Assembly: GCA_045536365.1 (NCBI GenBank)
Contig: JAZSNL010000024.1
Coordinates: forward strand, 1 to 64,000
From: JAZSNL01 sp045536365
Lineage (GTDB): Bacteria; Bacillota_I; Bacilli_A; ML615J-28; CAG-313
Direction: 5' to 3'
DNA length: 64,000 nt
The notes under the pieces are model-generated. The model had not been told where the DNA came from. It ran no database searches and worked only from the letters and a program-made list of their open reading frames with translations. Positions 32,684 to 42,178 of this stretch are shown one piece after another. The translations under genes were made by a program, and so were the position numbers. The number at the start of each line of letters is the position of its first letter. Within the stretch, counting starts at the first letter, position 1.

Positions 32684-32712
32684 TTGATTTTTTATTTTAA
32701 AGATGATATAAT
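32684..32712 (+). promoter_or_regulatory. Sigma-A promoter of the importer ATPase and permeases
   Basis: TTGATT 32684-32689, 17-bp spacer, TATAAT 32707-32712, extended TGA. Confidence 0.75.
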
Positions 32713-32744
32713 ATAATTAATATAAGAGAAAGGACTAAAAAGCT

Positions 32745-34280
32745 GTGGATAATTATATTATTGAGATGTTAAATATTACTAAAAGGTTCGGTAATATCAA
32801 CGCAAATGACAATGTAACATTACAACTTAGAAAAGGCGAGATTCACGCATTATTAGGTGAAAATGGTGCTGGTAAATCTACTTTAATGAGTATTCTTTTT
32901 GGTTTATACCAAGCTGATGAAGGTGTTATTAAAATGAATGGAGAAGAAGTTCAAATTAATAATCCTAATGATGCGAATGCTTTAGGTATCGGTATGGTTC
33001 ATCAACATTTTAAATTAGTTGATGTTTTTACTGTATTAGATAATATTATTTTAGGTGCTGAAACAACTAAATTCGGTTTTCTTCAAAAGAAAGAAGCAAG
33101 AGAAAAAGTTCTTGCGTTATCAGAAGAATATGGATTAAGTGTGGATGTTGATGCGAAAATCGAAGATATTACTGTTGGTATGCAACAAAGGGTTGAAATA
33201 TTAAAGATGTTATATCGTGATAATGACATTTTGATTTTTGATGAACCTACTGCTGTATTAATTCCTCAAGAAATCGAAGAATTACTTTCTATAATGAAAA
33301 AAATGGCTGCTAGTGGTAAATCTATTTTATTTATTTCTCATAAATTAAATGAAATATTACAAGTTGCAGATCGTTGTTCAATTTTAAGAAAAGGCCAATA
33401 TATTGGAACAGTAGATGTTAAAAATACAACTAAAGAAGAATTATCTGAAATGATGGTAGGTAGAAAAGTTGAATTTTCTTTTGAAAGAAAACAAATGCCA
33501 AAAGGTGAAAAGATTTTAGAAATTCAAAATATGTGCATGAAATCAAAAGTAAAAAATTCTAATGTTGTAAATGATGTATCATTAACAGTTCATGCGGGAG
33601 AGATAGTTTGTATAGCTGGTATTGATGGAAATGGTCAAACTGAATTTATTCATGGATTAACTGGCTTAGAAAAAATAAATTCTGGTAATATTTATTTCAA
33701 AGATACTGATATAACAAAATATTCTATTCGTAAAAAGAATTTATTAGGTATAAGTCATATACCTGAAGATAGACATAAACACGGTTTAATTTTAGATTTT
33801 TCTTTAGAAAACAATTTAGTCCTTCAACGTTATTTTGAACCACAGTTTCAAAAATACGGATTTATTAAAAAATCTGAAATAAGAAAATACTCTGAACAAT
33901 TAATTGAACAATATGATGTTCGTAGTAGCGAAGGTCCTGTTACTATTGCAAGAAGTATGTCTGGTGGTAACCAACAAAAAGCTATTATTGCAAGAGAATT
34001 AGATAGAGATCCCGAATTACTAATAGCTGTTCAACCTACAAGAGGTCTTGATGTAGGGGCTATTGAATATATTCATAAAAAGATTATTGCCCAAAGAGAT
34101 AGTGGTAAGGCTGTATTATTAGTATCTTTAGAATTAGATGAAGTAATGTCATTACCGGATAGAATTTTAGTTATGTATGAAGGTGAAATTGTTGGTGAAT
34201 TAGATCCTAAGACAACAACTGCAAATGAGCTAGGCTTATATATGTCTGGTAGTAAAAACGATAAGAAGGTGACTGCATAA
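32745..34280 (+). CDS. nupO: Nucleoside ABC importer ATPase, tandem domains
   Basis: 511 residues, two fused ABC domains as in RbsA/NupO. First domain: Walker A GENGAGKST, degenerate signature TVGMQQRVEI, Walker B LIFDEPTAVLIPQE. Second domain: a degenerate Walker A GIDGNGQTE, signature MSGGNQQK, Walker B LLIAVQPTRGLDVG without the catalytic Glu. Only the first site is expected to hydrolyse ATP. It starts at GTG 32745 after GAGAAAGGA; an ATG at 32769 is an alternative. Coupled to the next permease by TAATG. Confidence 0.92.
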   Translation: MDNYIIEMLNITKRFGNINANDNVTLQLRKGEIHALLGENGAGKSTLMSILFGLYQADEGVIKMNGEEVQINNPNDANALGIGMVHQHFKLVDVFTVLDNIILGAETTKFGFLQKKEAREKVLALSEEYGLSVDVDAKIEDITVGMQQRVEILKMLYRDNDILIFDEPTAVLIPQEIEELLSIMKKMAASGKSILFISHKLNEILQVADRCSILRKGQYIGTVDVKNTTKEELSEMMVGRKVEFSFERKQMPKGEKILEIQNMCMKSKVKNSNVVNDVSLTVHAGEIVCIAGIDGNGQTEFIHGLTGLEKINSGNIYFKDTDITKYSIRKKNLLGISHIPEDRHKHGLILDFSLENNLVLQRYFEPQFQKYGFIKKSEIRKYSEQLIEQYDVRSSEGPVTIARSMSGGNQQKAIIARELDRDPELLIAVQPTRGLDVGAIEYIHKKIIAQRDSGKAVLLVSLELDEVMSLPDRILVMYEGEIVGELDPKTTTANELGLYMSGSKNDKKVTA

Positions 34281-35722
34281 TGTTAAATTTAATATTAGCT
34301 AAATCAGGACCTAAAGGAATACCAGGAAGTATTTTATTCCCTGTTCTAATAGGTTTAATTCTTGCGTTTATAGTTTATGCGGCTGTTTCAACTAGTCTTG
34401 CAAAAAAGAAAAATAAAGAAACATTCTTAATGAAAACATGGAAACGACCTACTATTAAAACAATTGTTGCTTCATTAATTTCTATTTTTGGTGGTTTATT
34501 AATAGGTGGTTTAATTATCCTTTTGTTATCAGGACATAAAATAGGTGATACAACAATATCAGGAAAAGCTGGTGTTGGAGGATTACAATTAATATTAGCA
34601 GGTGTATTTAAAACTGATGGTAACGTTATAAGCGGATTTATGTTCGGATGGAATGGTAAGAATATTGGTAACGTGTTATTTAACGCAATGCCATTAATTA
34701 TGACTGGTTTAAGTGTTGCGGTTGCTTTTAAAACAGGTTTGTTTAATATAGGCGCTCCTGGTCAATATTTAGTAGGAACTGCAGCAACATTAATTCTTGC
34801 TTTATCTATTCCTACAACGCAAGTTCCTGCTGCATTAGTATGGATAATTGCATTCTTGGGAGGTATTTTAGCTGGTGCTTTATGGGGAGCTATTCCTGGT
34901 TTCTTTAAGGCTTTCTTGAATGTTAATGAAGTTATTACTTGTATTATGCTAAACTGGACAGCAGCTAACTTTGTTACATTATTATTTGATAAAGATACTG
35001 GTCCTTTCAAAAGTTTATTAGATCCAAGTCAAACAAAGAACTGGGCATATGTGTTTAAAACAACAGAAAATGGTGTAGCAACTCCTAAATTAGGATTGGA
35101 TAAAATATTTGTAGATTCTCAAGTTAATGCTGGTATTATAATCGCAATCGTTCTTGCAGTAGTAGTATATATAGTTTTAAATAAAACAACTTTTGGTTAT
35201 GAATTAAAAGCTTGTGGAAGTAATAAACATGCTTCTAAATATGCAGGTATAAATGAGAATAGAAATATTATTCTTTCTATGGCAATTGCTGGTGGATTAG
35301 CTGGTGCAGGTGCTGCTTTATATTACTTATCTGGTAATACAGAATTTAAATGGGAAACATATCAAACGCTTCCTGCAATAGGATTTAATGGTATTCCTGT
35401 AGCATTACTTGCAACTAATAGTCCGATAGGTGTCATTTTCTCGGCTTCGTTTATGGCTTATTTACAAGTTGCTGGTATGGAGTTGAAAAACAATACTCCT
35501 TATAATGAACATTTAACTAGTATTATTATTGCGGTAATTGTTTACTTTAGTGCATTCTCGTTATTAATTAAGCAATGGTTGAATGTAAGTGGAAAAGAAA
35601 CAAAATTTGGTTTATTTATCAAAAAGATAATTAATAAGATTATTTCACTTTTCAAGAAAAAAGATAAAACAGAAGAACCTAATGGAGTTGTCAATTCTGA
35701 TGATAAAGGAGGAAATGAATAA
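34280..35722 (+). CDS. nupP: Nucleoside ABC importer permease 1
   Basis: 480 residues, about ten membrane segments. The BPD_transp_2-type core contains SVAFKTGLFNIGAPGQYLVG, NWTAANFV and the coupling loop ELKACGSNKHASKYAGIN. A longer first loop and a basic tail (KKIINKIISLFKKKDK) extend it beyond the core. The ATG overlaps the ATPase stop, and the next permease begins with TAATG, so stoichiometric expression is expected. The ligand (nucleosides, possibly guanosine as for B. subtilis NupNOPQ) is inferred. Confidence 0.9.
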   Translation: MLNLILAKSGPKGIPGSILFPVLIGLILAFIVYAAVSTSLAKKKNKETFLMKTWKRPTIKTIVASLISIFGGLLIGGLIILLLSGHKIGDTTISGKAGVGGLQLILAGVFKTDGNVISGFMFGWNGKNIGNVLFNAMPLIMTGLSVAVAFKTGLFNIGAPGQYLVGTAATLILALSIPTTQVPAALVWIIAFLGGILAGALWGAIPGFFKAFLNVNEVITCIMLNWTAANFVTLLFDKDTGPFKSLLDPSQTKNWAYVFKTTENGVATPKLGLDKIFVDSQVNAGIIIAIVLAVVVYIVLNKTTFGYELKACGSNKHASKYAGINENRNIILSMAIAGGLAGAGAALYYLSGNTEFKWETYQTLPAIGFNGIPVALLATNSPIGVIFSASFMAYLQVAGMELKNNTPYNEHLTSIIIAVIVYFSAFSLLIKQWLNVSGKETKFGLFIKKIINKIISLFKKKDKTEEPNGVVNSDDKGGNE

Positions 35723-36729
35723 TGGTATTATTAATTCAACATACATTATTATTTGCTCTTCCTTTGATGATTGTTGCTTTAGCTGGCGTATTTGCAGAAC
35801 GTAGTGGTATTATTAATATTGCATTAGAAGGTATTATGATATTTGGTGCATTTATTGGTGTATTGATAGTTAGATTATTATTAGCTGCTGGTCTTACTGA
35901 TAAACAAGGACAAATAATATTACTTATCGCAATTATCGCTGCTGCTTTAGGTGGTGTAATATTTGCATTCTTACTTGCTTTTGCTTCAATTAATTTAAAA
36001 GCGGATCAAACTATTGGTGGTACTGCTTTAAATTTACTTGCTCCTGCAGTTGTATTATTCTTAATTAATATTATTTGTAAACAAACTACATTAGATTTAG
36101 ATTCAAAATATAGTCCTGCTAAGTTGTTTATGTTAAGACAAGAAAACTTTGGTTTTGATAAAGGTGCTAAGTTGAATATGATTCAAGAGATCTTATTTAC
36201 TAAAGTTTATCCTACAACTTATTATGCGATTATTATTTTCGTGGTTTTATCTGTAATTTTATATAAAACGAAATTTGGTTTAAGACTTCGTTCTTGTGGT
36301 GAACACCCACAAGCTGCAGATTCTGTTGGTATCAATGTTACTAAGATGAGATATGCTGGTACTATTATTTCTGGTGCGTTAGCTGGTTTTGGTGGATTTA
36401 TTTATGCTTTAACTTCAGCTAATTGTCAAGTTAATGGTGATGTTGCAGGTCTTGGGTTCTTAGCGTTAGCGGTTATGATTTTTGGTAACTGGAAACCTCT
36501 TAATATTACTTTAGCTGCTTTATTGTTTGGTTTATTAAAGAGTATTTCAGTTGACTATTCAACGTTATTGAAACCTGAAAGTGTCGAAAGACTTAAATCA
36601 ATGGGTATTACTTCACATGTATTCCGTTTATCGCCTTATTTAATTACTTTAGTTGTTTTAGCATTTACTTCTAAAAAATCTAGAGCTCCTAAGGCAGAAG
36701 GTATTCCTTACGATAAAGGTGCAAGATAA
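35722..36729 (+). CDS. nupQ: Nucleoside ABC importer permease 2
   Basis: 335 residues, about nine membrane segments. AGVFAERSGIINIALEGIM at the N-terminus and LRLRSCGEHPQAADSVGINV in the coupling loop are family signatures; GGFIYALTS follows. It heterodimerises with the preceding permease. Last gene of the importer operon, followed by a strong terminator. Confidence 0.92.
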   Translation: MVLLIQHTLLFALPLMIVALAGVFAERSGIINIALEGIMIFGAFIGVLIVRLLLAAGLTDKQGQIILLIAIIAAALGGVIFAFLLAFASINLKADQTIGGTALNLLAPAVVLFLINIICKQTTLDLDSKYSPAKLFMLRQENFGFDKGAKLNMIQEILFTKVYPTTYYAIIIFVVLSVILYKTKFGLRLRSCGEHPQAADSVGINVTKMRYAGTIISGALAGFGGFIYALTSANCQVNGDVAGLGFLALAVMIFGNWKPLNITLAALLFGLLKSISVDYSTLLKPESVERLKSMGITSHVFRLSPYLITLVVLAFTSKKSRAPKAEGIPYDKGAR

Positions 36730-36732
36730 AAT

Positions 36733-36759
36733 AAAAGAGTCCTTTTTTGGACTCTTTTT
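36733..36759 (+). terminator. Terminator of the nucleoside importer
   Basis: 10-bp stem 36733-36742 / 36749-36758, T6 loop, short T-run. Confidence 0.8.
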
Positions 36760-36801
36760 AATATTTTATTGTATAATAATAATAGTTTTAAAGGAGATAT
36801 T

Positions 36802-37494
36802 ATGTATAAAATATTATTATTGGATTTAGATGATACAATTTTAGATTTTCAAAAATCAGAGAAAGTTGCAATTAGTTTATTAATGGAAAAATATAATGTT
36901 AATCCAACAGAAGAGTTGATTCATCAATATCACTTGATTAATAAGAAATACTGGGAATTATTTGAACAAGGAAAGATTGAAAAAAGTAAGTTATTAGTTC
37001 AAAGATTTGATGAATTTTTTAGCACTTTAGGGTATAAAAATATTGATTCAGAACAAGTTAATAAAGATTATTTTGAAATACTTTCAAGTGTTCCTTTTGA
37101 AATAGAAGGATCATATGAGTTTTTAGAAGAAGTGTCTAAAAATTATGATATATATATTATTACTAATGGTGCTGTACAAGTTCAATCAAAAAGACTTTCT
37201 AAAGTTAATGTAACAAAGTTCTTTAAAAAGATTTATATGTCAGAAGCTATTGGTTATCAAAAGCCAGATGTTAGGTACTTTGAATATGTATTAAAAGATT
37301 TAAATTTAGAAAATAAAAAGGATGCGGTTATTATTGGAGATAGTATATCATCTGATATACAAGGTGGAATAAATATAGGAATTGATACTATTTGGTATAA
37401 TCCTAATAAAAAAACTTCACATGTTAAATCAACATATGAAGTTAAAAATTATCAAGAAATATTATTAATCTTAGGTTCAACTGGATCTATATAA
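36802..37494 (+). CDS. HAD-superfamily nucleotidase, YjjG/YfnB type
   Basis: 230 residues from ATG 36802 (AAAGGAG upstream). HAD motif I LLDLDDTILDF with both Asp, motif II ITNGAV, motif III Lys in YQKPDVRYF, motif IV IGDSISSDIQGG. The helical cap (residues ~15-90) and length fit the YjjG non-canonical pyrimidine nucleotidases that clean nucleotide pools. Its neighbour is a nucleoside importer, which fits a nucleotide role. Its 3' end overlaps rqcH by 43 bp, tail to tail. Confidence 0.85.
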   Translation: MYKILLLDLDDTILDFQKSEKVAISLLMEKYNVNPTEELIHQYHLINKKYWELFEQGKIEKSKLLVQRFDEFFSTLGYKNIDSEQVNKDYFEILSSVPFEIEGSYEFLEEVSKNYDIYIITNGAVQVQSKRLSKVNVTKFFKKIYMSEAIGYQKPDVRYFEYVLKDLNLENKKDAVIIGDSISSDIQGGINIGIDTIWYNPNKKTSHVKSTYEVKNYQEILLILGSTGSI

Positions 37495-39059
37495 ATCGTT
37501 AATTGATTTGTATAGGTAACTTTACTTCCCATTTGACCTGGGATTTTTTTTATGTATTTAACTCTTGTATAATCAACGGGAACACTACTAGATGTTCTAA
37601 ATTTAGAATAGTAACTTGCGGCGTTTGCAGCAAATCTTATAATGTTTTCGGTTAATTCAAATTCAATATTAGGTACTTTAACTATAACATGACTGCCTGT
37701 TCCATCTTTAATATGGAACCAATAGTCAATAGGTTTTGCGAGTGTATGAGTTAAATAATTATTTTGTAAATTGTTTTTACCAACATAAATATCTATGTCG
37801 TCAATAGTGTATTTTGTGATAGATAATTTTTGATTTTTAGAAGAACGTTTCGCTTTATTTTTAATATATCCATTTTGAATTAATTCGTTTTTAATTTCTT
37901 CACATTCGGTAGGTGTTGCATCTTCTAATTGAAATAAAATGTTCTCTAAATATTCTATTTCTTCACGTACCAAAACTAGTTGTTTGTTAGCTTCAACTAA
38001 AGTTTTTTTCGCTTTTTTACCTTTTGTGAAGAATGCTTTTAAGTTCTCTGAAGGGTCTTTATTTGGATCTAAATTAATAACTATTTCTTCATTGTTATTT
38101 AAAAAATTAATAACAGTAATTGTTTCCATACTCTTTTTAACTTGGTATAAATTAGCTTGAAGAAGGATGCCTAAGTCGTTATATTTTAAGTTTTCTTCAG
38201 CTTTATTTAAATCATCTATTAGGTTATTTTCTTTTTTATAACAATGATTTAATTTGTTTTTTACAACTCGTTTTAAATTGTTTGCGTCTTCAGTTTTTGT
38301 TTTAAGTGTAGATGTGTAAAAGTGATCTAATAGTGTAGATAATGAAGGAAAAAATTGTTTATTAACACTTAAGTGCTTTAAATCAAAACAGTAGAAATCA
38401 GGTTTATCTTTTTGAAATAAAACAGGATTAACTGGTTGATTAATAATCTTTAAGATGTTTTCTTGAGTATTGTTTATTTCGTTTATTAAAACTTTTGAAC
38501 AACCTTCAAGTTGATCATAATTAATAAAATCTTCATCTACAGAATATGGATTAAGTTTATTTGATTCGGGATAATGATATGATGCTTTTGGAATGATTAA
38601 TCTAGTATTAGAAACAGAAGGGGGGATTTTTCTTACTGCATCAATAATTTTATTTTCATCATTAACTAGAATAATATTGCTGTTTCTTCCCATTAATTCA
38701 ACCATTAATGAAAATGTTGTTTCATAGCCTAGTTCATCGTATGAATTTATCTTCATAATGATTAGTCTATCATTATTGTATTGAACTAAATCTGTAATTT
38801 CTCCTCTTTCTAAATGTTTTCTCAGTAAAGTACAGAAATTTAAAGGGTTTTGAGGATTAACAAATTTTTGTTCTGTTAAATGCATTCTTGGTGTATCAAT
38901 TGTTGAAGAAATTAATAAATTATAATTTGTTCCTTTATTTCTTATTTGAAATAATAATAGTAAAGGAGATGGTTGATGTATTTTATTAATCTTTCCGCCA
39001 ATTAAAACAGGTTTTAATTCTTCAACTAGATAGTGAATAAAAATTCCATCTTGTGGCAT
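37452..39059 (-). CDS. rqcH: Ribosome quality-control factor RqcH (NFACT family)
   Basis: 535 residues. Binds obstructed 50S subunits and directs C-terminal alanine tailing of stalled chains. NFACT-N (HYLVEELKPVLIGGKINKIHQPS, ending in the invariant MVELMGRNSNIILV), two helix-hairpin-helix-like segments, a long coiled coil (residues ~270-390) and NFACT-R (YWFHIKDGTGSHVIVK). Slightly shorter than B. subtilis RqcH. Divergent from gmk, matching the Bacillus neighbourhood rqcH...gmk-rpoZ. Confidence 0.92.
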   Translation of the reverse strand: MPQDGIFIHYLVEELKPVLIGGKINKIHQPSPLLLLFQIRNKGTNYNLLISSTIDTPRMHLTEQKFVNPQNPLNFCTLLRKHLERGEITDLVQYNNDRLIIMKINSYDELGYETTFSLMVELMGRNSNIILVNDENKIIDAVRKIPPSVSNTRLIIPKASYHYPESNKLNPYSVDEDFINYDQLEGCSKVLINEINNTQENILKIINQPVNPVLFQKDKPDFYCFDLKHLSVNKQFFPSLSTLLDHFYTSTLKTKTEDANNLKRVVKNKLNHCYKKENNLIDDLNKAEENLKYNDLGILLQANLYQVKKSMETITVINFLNNNEEIVINLDPNKDPSENLKAFFTKGKKAKKTLVEANKQLVLVREEIEYLENILFQLEDATPTECEEIKNELIQNGYIKNKAKRSSKNQKLSITKYTIDDIDIYVGKNNLQNNYLTHTLAKPIDYWFHIKDGTGSHVIVKVPNIEFELTENIIRFAANAASYYSKFRTSSSVPVDYTRVKYIKKIPGQMGSKVTYTNQLTIYIDPVEPKINNIS

Positions 39060-39080
39060 ACTATCACCTCTTTATTGATT

Positions 39081-39109
39081 ATTATACTTGTGTTTTATAA
39101 AAAAGTCAA
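39081..39109 (-). promoter_or_regulatory. Sigma-A promoter of rqcH
   Basis: Minus strand TTGACT (39109-39104), 17-bp spacer, TATAAT (39086-39081). Confidence 0.8.
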
Positions 39110-39117
39110 TAAAGGTG

Positions 39118-39146
39118 TTGAAATAAAAAAATGTTTGTGCTATAAT
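39118..39146 (+). promoter_or_regulatory. Sigma-A promoter of gmk
   Basis: TTGAAA 39118-39123, 17-bp spacer, TATAAT 39141-39146. Its -35 is 8 bp from the divergent rqcH -35, so the two may compete for polymerase. Confidence 0.82.
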
Positions 39147-39179
39147 AAATACAAATATAAATAGAGGTACAAGACTTAT

Positions 39180-39806
39180 ATGAAATTAGATACAAGAGGA
39201 CTATTAATTGTTATATCAGGACCTTCTGGTGTTGGGAAAGGGACTGTTCGTAAAGCTTTATTTGAAAGAGAAGGACATGACTTAGACTATTCTGTTTCTA
39301 TGACAACAAGAGCTCCACGTGAAGGAGAAGTTGACGGAAGAGAATATTATTTTGTTTCAAGGGATGAGTTTGAAGCACAAATAAAAGAAGGCAATTTATT
39401 AGAATATGCTGAGTTTGTTGGTAATTATTATGGAACTCCATATGATAAAGTTATTGAAAAATTAGATAAAGGTTCAGAAGTTGTATTAGAAATTGAAGTG
39501 CAAGGTGCTATGCAGGTTAAAAGAAAAATACCTGATGCAGTATTTATTTTTATTGCACCACCATCATATAAGGCTCTTGAAGATAGATTAAAATCAAGAG
39601 GTACTGAAAATAAAAAAGCGTTAAATGAAAGATTGAAAAAGGCTCATCGTGAAGTTGAACTTGCGAGTGAATATGATTATATCGTAATTAACGATGAAGT
39701 TGATAACGCTGCAGATAGAATAATGGCAATCATCCGTGCTGAGCATGCTAAATGTACAAGAGTATTAAAAGAATATTATAAATTAATGGAGGATAAAAAT
39801 GAATAA
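39180..39806 (+). CDS. gmk: Guanylate kinase
   Basis: Phosphorylates GMP to GDP. 208 residues. P-loop SGPSGVGKGT at residues ~13-22, GMP-binding SVSMTTRAPREGEVDGREY, and the lid region LKSRGTENKKALNERL. No ribosome site is obvious beyond GAGG-like AGAGGTAC. Its end overlaps rpoZ by 8 bp, the conserved gmk-rpoZ pair. Confidence 0.95.
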   Translation: MKLDTRGLLIVISGPSGVGKGTVRKALFEREGHDLDYSVSMTTRAPREGEVDGREYYFVSRDEFEAQIKEGNLLEYAEFVGNYYGTPYDKVIEKLDKGSEVVLEIEVQGAMQVKRKIPDAVFIFIAPPSYKALEDRLKSRGTENKKALNERLKKAHREVELASEYDYIVINDEVDNAADRIMAIIRAEHAKCTRVLKEYYKLMEDKNE

Positions 39807-40014
39807 TCAAGTTTCAAAAGATGGTATGAGATATCCATCAGTAGACCAATTAAGTTCTAAATCATCATCAAAATATAAATTAGTGGTAGCTGTTGCTACA
39901 AGAGCTCATCAAATTGACGCAACAAAAAAAGTTTATTTAGAAAACACTCATAACTCAAAAAGTATTGGTATCGCATTAGAAGAAATTTTAGAAGATAAGA
40001 TTAAAATTAAATAA
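39799..40014 (+). CDS. rpoZ: RNA polymerase omega subunit
   Basis: 71 residues. RYPSVDQLSSKSSSKYKLV and VAVATRAHQI match the omega core that clamps the beta-prime tail; the C-terminus keeps KSIGIALEEIL. It overlaps gmk by 8 bp with a GGAGG-type site inside gmk. Confidence 0.93.
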   Translation: MNNQVSKDGMRYPSVDQLSSKSSSKYKLVVAVATRAHQIDATKKVYLENTHNSKSIGIALEEILEDKIKIK

Positions 40015-40015
40015 T

Positions 40016-41512
40016 ATGGAAAACCTAATTAAAAAGTATCGTAGTTTATCTGAAAAAATAAATGCTATAAACTACGCTTCTTATTTAATCAGTTGGGATT
40101 CTGAAACTGAAGCACCTGTTGGTTGTTTTGATGAACGAAGCAAACAAATGGGTGTTTTGTCATCTTTAATGTTAGATATCAAAATGAGTGATGAGTATTA
40201 TAATGTAGTTGAACAATTATATAATAGTAATTTAGAAGGTGACTTTAAAATCGAAATAGAAAAAGTATACAAAGACTTATCTAAAGAAAGAAAGTTACCT
40301 CAGGAATTATTAGTACAATTTAACATCTTAATGGCCAAATCAGCTACAATTTGGTCTAAGGCTAAACAAACTAATGATTATTCGTTATTTAAGCCGATTT
40401 TAGCCCAAATTCTAGACTTTTTAAAGGAGTATGTTAAATTATTAGGTACTGAAAAGTTAAATGGTTATAATTTATTGTTAGATGAGTACGAAGAAGGGTT
40501 TACAATGGAACAATATGATGAGTTTTTCTCTTTATTAAGAAAAGAGATTGTTCCATTATTAAAAGAAATTAAAAATAAAAAAGAACCGTATAATTATGAA
40601 TTTGCAGAAAAAAGTTATTCTATTGAAAAACAAAAAGAATATGCAAATTATTTATTGAAAGTAATGAATTTTGATTTTAATCGTGGATTAATAAAAGAAA
40701 GTGAACACCCTTTTACATCTGGATATGGTACAAGTGATGTTAGAATTACAACGCATTATTATCCTAATTTATTAGTTTCTTCGATTTTTTCAGTTATTCA
40801 TGAAGCAGGTCATGCGACATATGAATTACAATGTGATCCTAAATATGATAATACATCGTTATCTGGTGGGACATCAATGGCGTTCCATGAATCTCAATCA
40901 AGATTCTATGAAAATATAATTGGTAGAAAATATTCTTTCTGGGAAACTCATTATCCTAAGTTACAAGAATTATTTTATGAAGAACTAAAAGATGTATCAC
41001 TTGATGAATTTTATCATCATGTTAATTTAGTTACTCCAAGTTTAATTAGAACTGAAGCTGATGAATTAACATATCCTCTTCATATAATGGTAAGATATGA
41101 AATTGAAAAACTTATGATTAGTAATGAAATTTCAGTTGATGAGTTACCTCAAAAATGGAATGAATTATATAAAGAATATTTAGGAGTAGATGTTCCGAAT
41201 GATTCAGAAGGAATACTACAAGATATTCATTGGTCAGGAGGATCAATAGGGTATTTTCCTACTTACGCTTTAGGTAGTGCATATGCGGCTCAGATTTACC
41301 ATCAAATGGAAAAAGAGATAAATGTTGATGAAATAATTAAATCTGGTAATTTATCTGCAATAAATGATTGGTTAAAAGAAAAAGTACATAAGTATGCAGG
41401 AAGTAAAAAACCAGAAGAATTATTGTTAATGATTACTAATGAAAAGTTTAATCCGAAGTATTATGTTGAGTATTTAAAAAATAAGTATTCAAAAATATAT
41501 AATATTAAGTAA
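40016..41512 (+). CDS. M32 family zinc carboxypeptidase
   Basis: 498 residues, full length for Taq-type metallocarboxypeptidases. The zinc site is IHEAGHATYE (HExxH), with the family motif HESQSRFYEN downstream and the substrate element IRTEADELTYPLHI. Cytoplasmic peptide turnover. It begins 1 bp after the rpoZ stop without a strong ribosome site, so coupling is likely. In Bacillus coaBC and priA follow rpoZ; here they are replaced by this peptidase. Terminator follows. Confidence 0.92.
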   Translation: MENLIKKYRSLSEKINAINYASYLISWDSETEAPVGCFDERSKQMGVLSSLMLDIKMSDEYYNVVEQLYNSNLEGDFKIEIEKVYKDLSKERKLPQELLVQFNILMAKSATIWSKAKQTNDYSLFKPILAQILDFLKEYVKLLGTEKLNGYNLLLDEYEEGFTMEQYDEFFSLLRKEIVPLLKEIKNKKEPYNYEFAEKSYSIEKQKEYANYLLKVMNFDFNRGLIKESEHPFTSGYGTSDVRITTHYYPNLLVSSIFSVIHEAGHATYELQCDPKYDNTSLSGGTSMAFHESQSRFYENIIGRKYSFWETHYPKLQELFYEELKDVSLDEFYHHVNLVTPSLIRTEADELTYPLHIMVRYEIEKLMISNEISVDELPQKWNELYKEYLGVDVPNDSEGILQDIHWSGGSIGYFPTYALGSAYAAQIYHQMEKEINVDEIIKSGNLSAINDWLKEKVHKYAGSKKPEELLLMITNEKFNPKYYVEYLKNKYSKIYNIK

Positions 41513-41540
41513 AGTTAGAGAATAGTCTCTAACTTTTTTT
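41511..41540 (+). terminator. Terminator of gmk-rpoZ-M32
   Basis: 11-bp stem 41511-41521 / 41526-41536, ATAG loop, T-run; the stem begins in the M32 stop codon. Confidence 0.85.
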
Positions 41541-41561
41541 CTAATAATATTATTATATTAC

Positions 41562-41590
41562 TTTACAAAAATCAAAAATAAGAGTATAAT
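41562..41590 (+). promoter_or_regulatory. Sigma-A promoter of the str operon
   Basis: TTTACA 41562-41567, 17-bp spacer, TATAAT 41585-41590. The predicted start near 41597 leaves a leader of about 105 nt. Confidence 0.82.
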
Positions 41591-41596
41591 ATATGA

Positions 41597-41702
41597 GGTT
41601 AAGTTTTAGCGTGAGTTAAAACTATATTTTTTGGATTTTGAAACGCCCGGAACTGTGGAAAAATCCTAGAAAAAACTAATCTTTTACGAAAGGAGAAAAA
41701 AT
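41597..41702 (+). promoter_or_regulatory. Structured 5' leader of rpsL
   Basis: Two hairpins are visible. The first, 41602-41608 / 41617-41623, is followed 3 nt later by T6, resembling a weak intrinsic terminator. The second has an outer stem GGATTTT 41633-41639 / AAAATCC 41660-41666 enclosing a GC-rich loop (ACGCCCGGAACTGTGG) that stands out in this AT-rich genome. The ribosome site AAAGGAG follows. Autoregulation by a ribosomal protein or attenuation is inferred. Confidence 0.5.
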
Positions 41703-42125
41703 ATGCCTACTATTAATCAATTAGTGCACACAGCTCGTGAAGACAAAGTAAGAAAATCAAAATCACCACATTTAGGTATTGGTTATAACAGTTTAAAGAA
41801 AGTTCCTACAAACGTTAATAGCCCACAAAAGAAAGGTGTTTGTACTCGTGTTACTACATTTACACCTAAAAAACCTAACTCTGCTATGCGTAAAATTGCC
41901 CGTGTACGTTTAACTAACGGTATCGAAGTTACTGCATACATTCCAGGTGTTGGACATAAATTACAAGAACACAGTGTTGTATTAATTCGTGGTGGTCGTG
42001 TTAAGGACTTACCAGGGGTACGTTATCACATCGTTAGAGGTACATTAGATACTACAGGTGTTGAAAATCGTAGACAAGCACGTTCTAAATATGGCGCAAA
42101 ACGCCCTAAAGCTAACAAAAAATAA
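41703..42125 (+). CDS. rpsL: 30S ribosomal protein S12
   Basis: 140 residues. Decoding-centre protein; TPKKPNSAMRK and PGVGHKLQEHS are present with the Lys residues whose mutation gives streptomycin resistance, so the sensitive form is predicted. KDLPGVRYH follows. First gene of the str operon here; rpoB/rpoC and the L7Ae-like gene that often precede it are not adjacent. Codons are richer in C-ending forms than in most of the window. Confidence 0.98.
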   Translation: MPTINQLVHTAREDKVRKSKSPHLGIGYNSLKKVPTNVNSPQKKGVCTRVTTFTPKKPNSAMRKIARVRLTNGIEVTAYIPGVGHKLQEHSVVLIRGGRVKDLPGVRYHIVRGTLDTTGVENRRQARSKYGAKRPKANKK

Positions 42126-42178
42126 TAACTACAAGGTAAATTAAAGATTTCATTAGAAATAGGAAAGGAGGAATCTAC

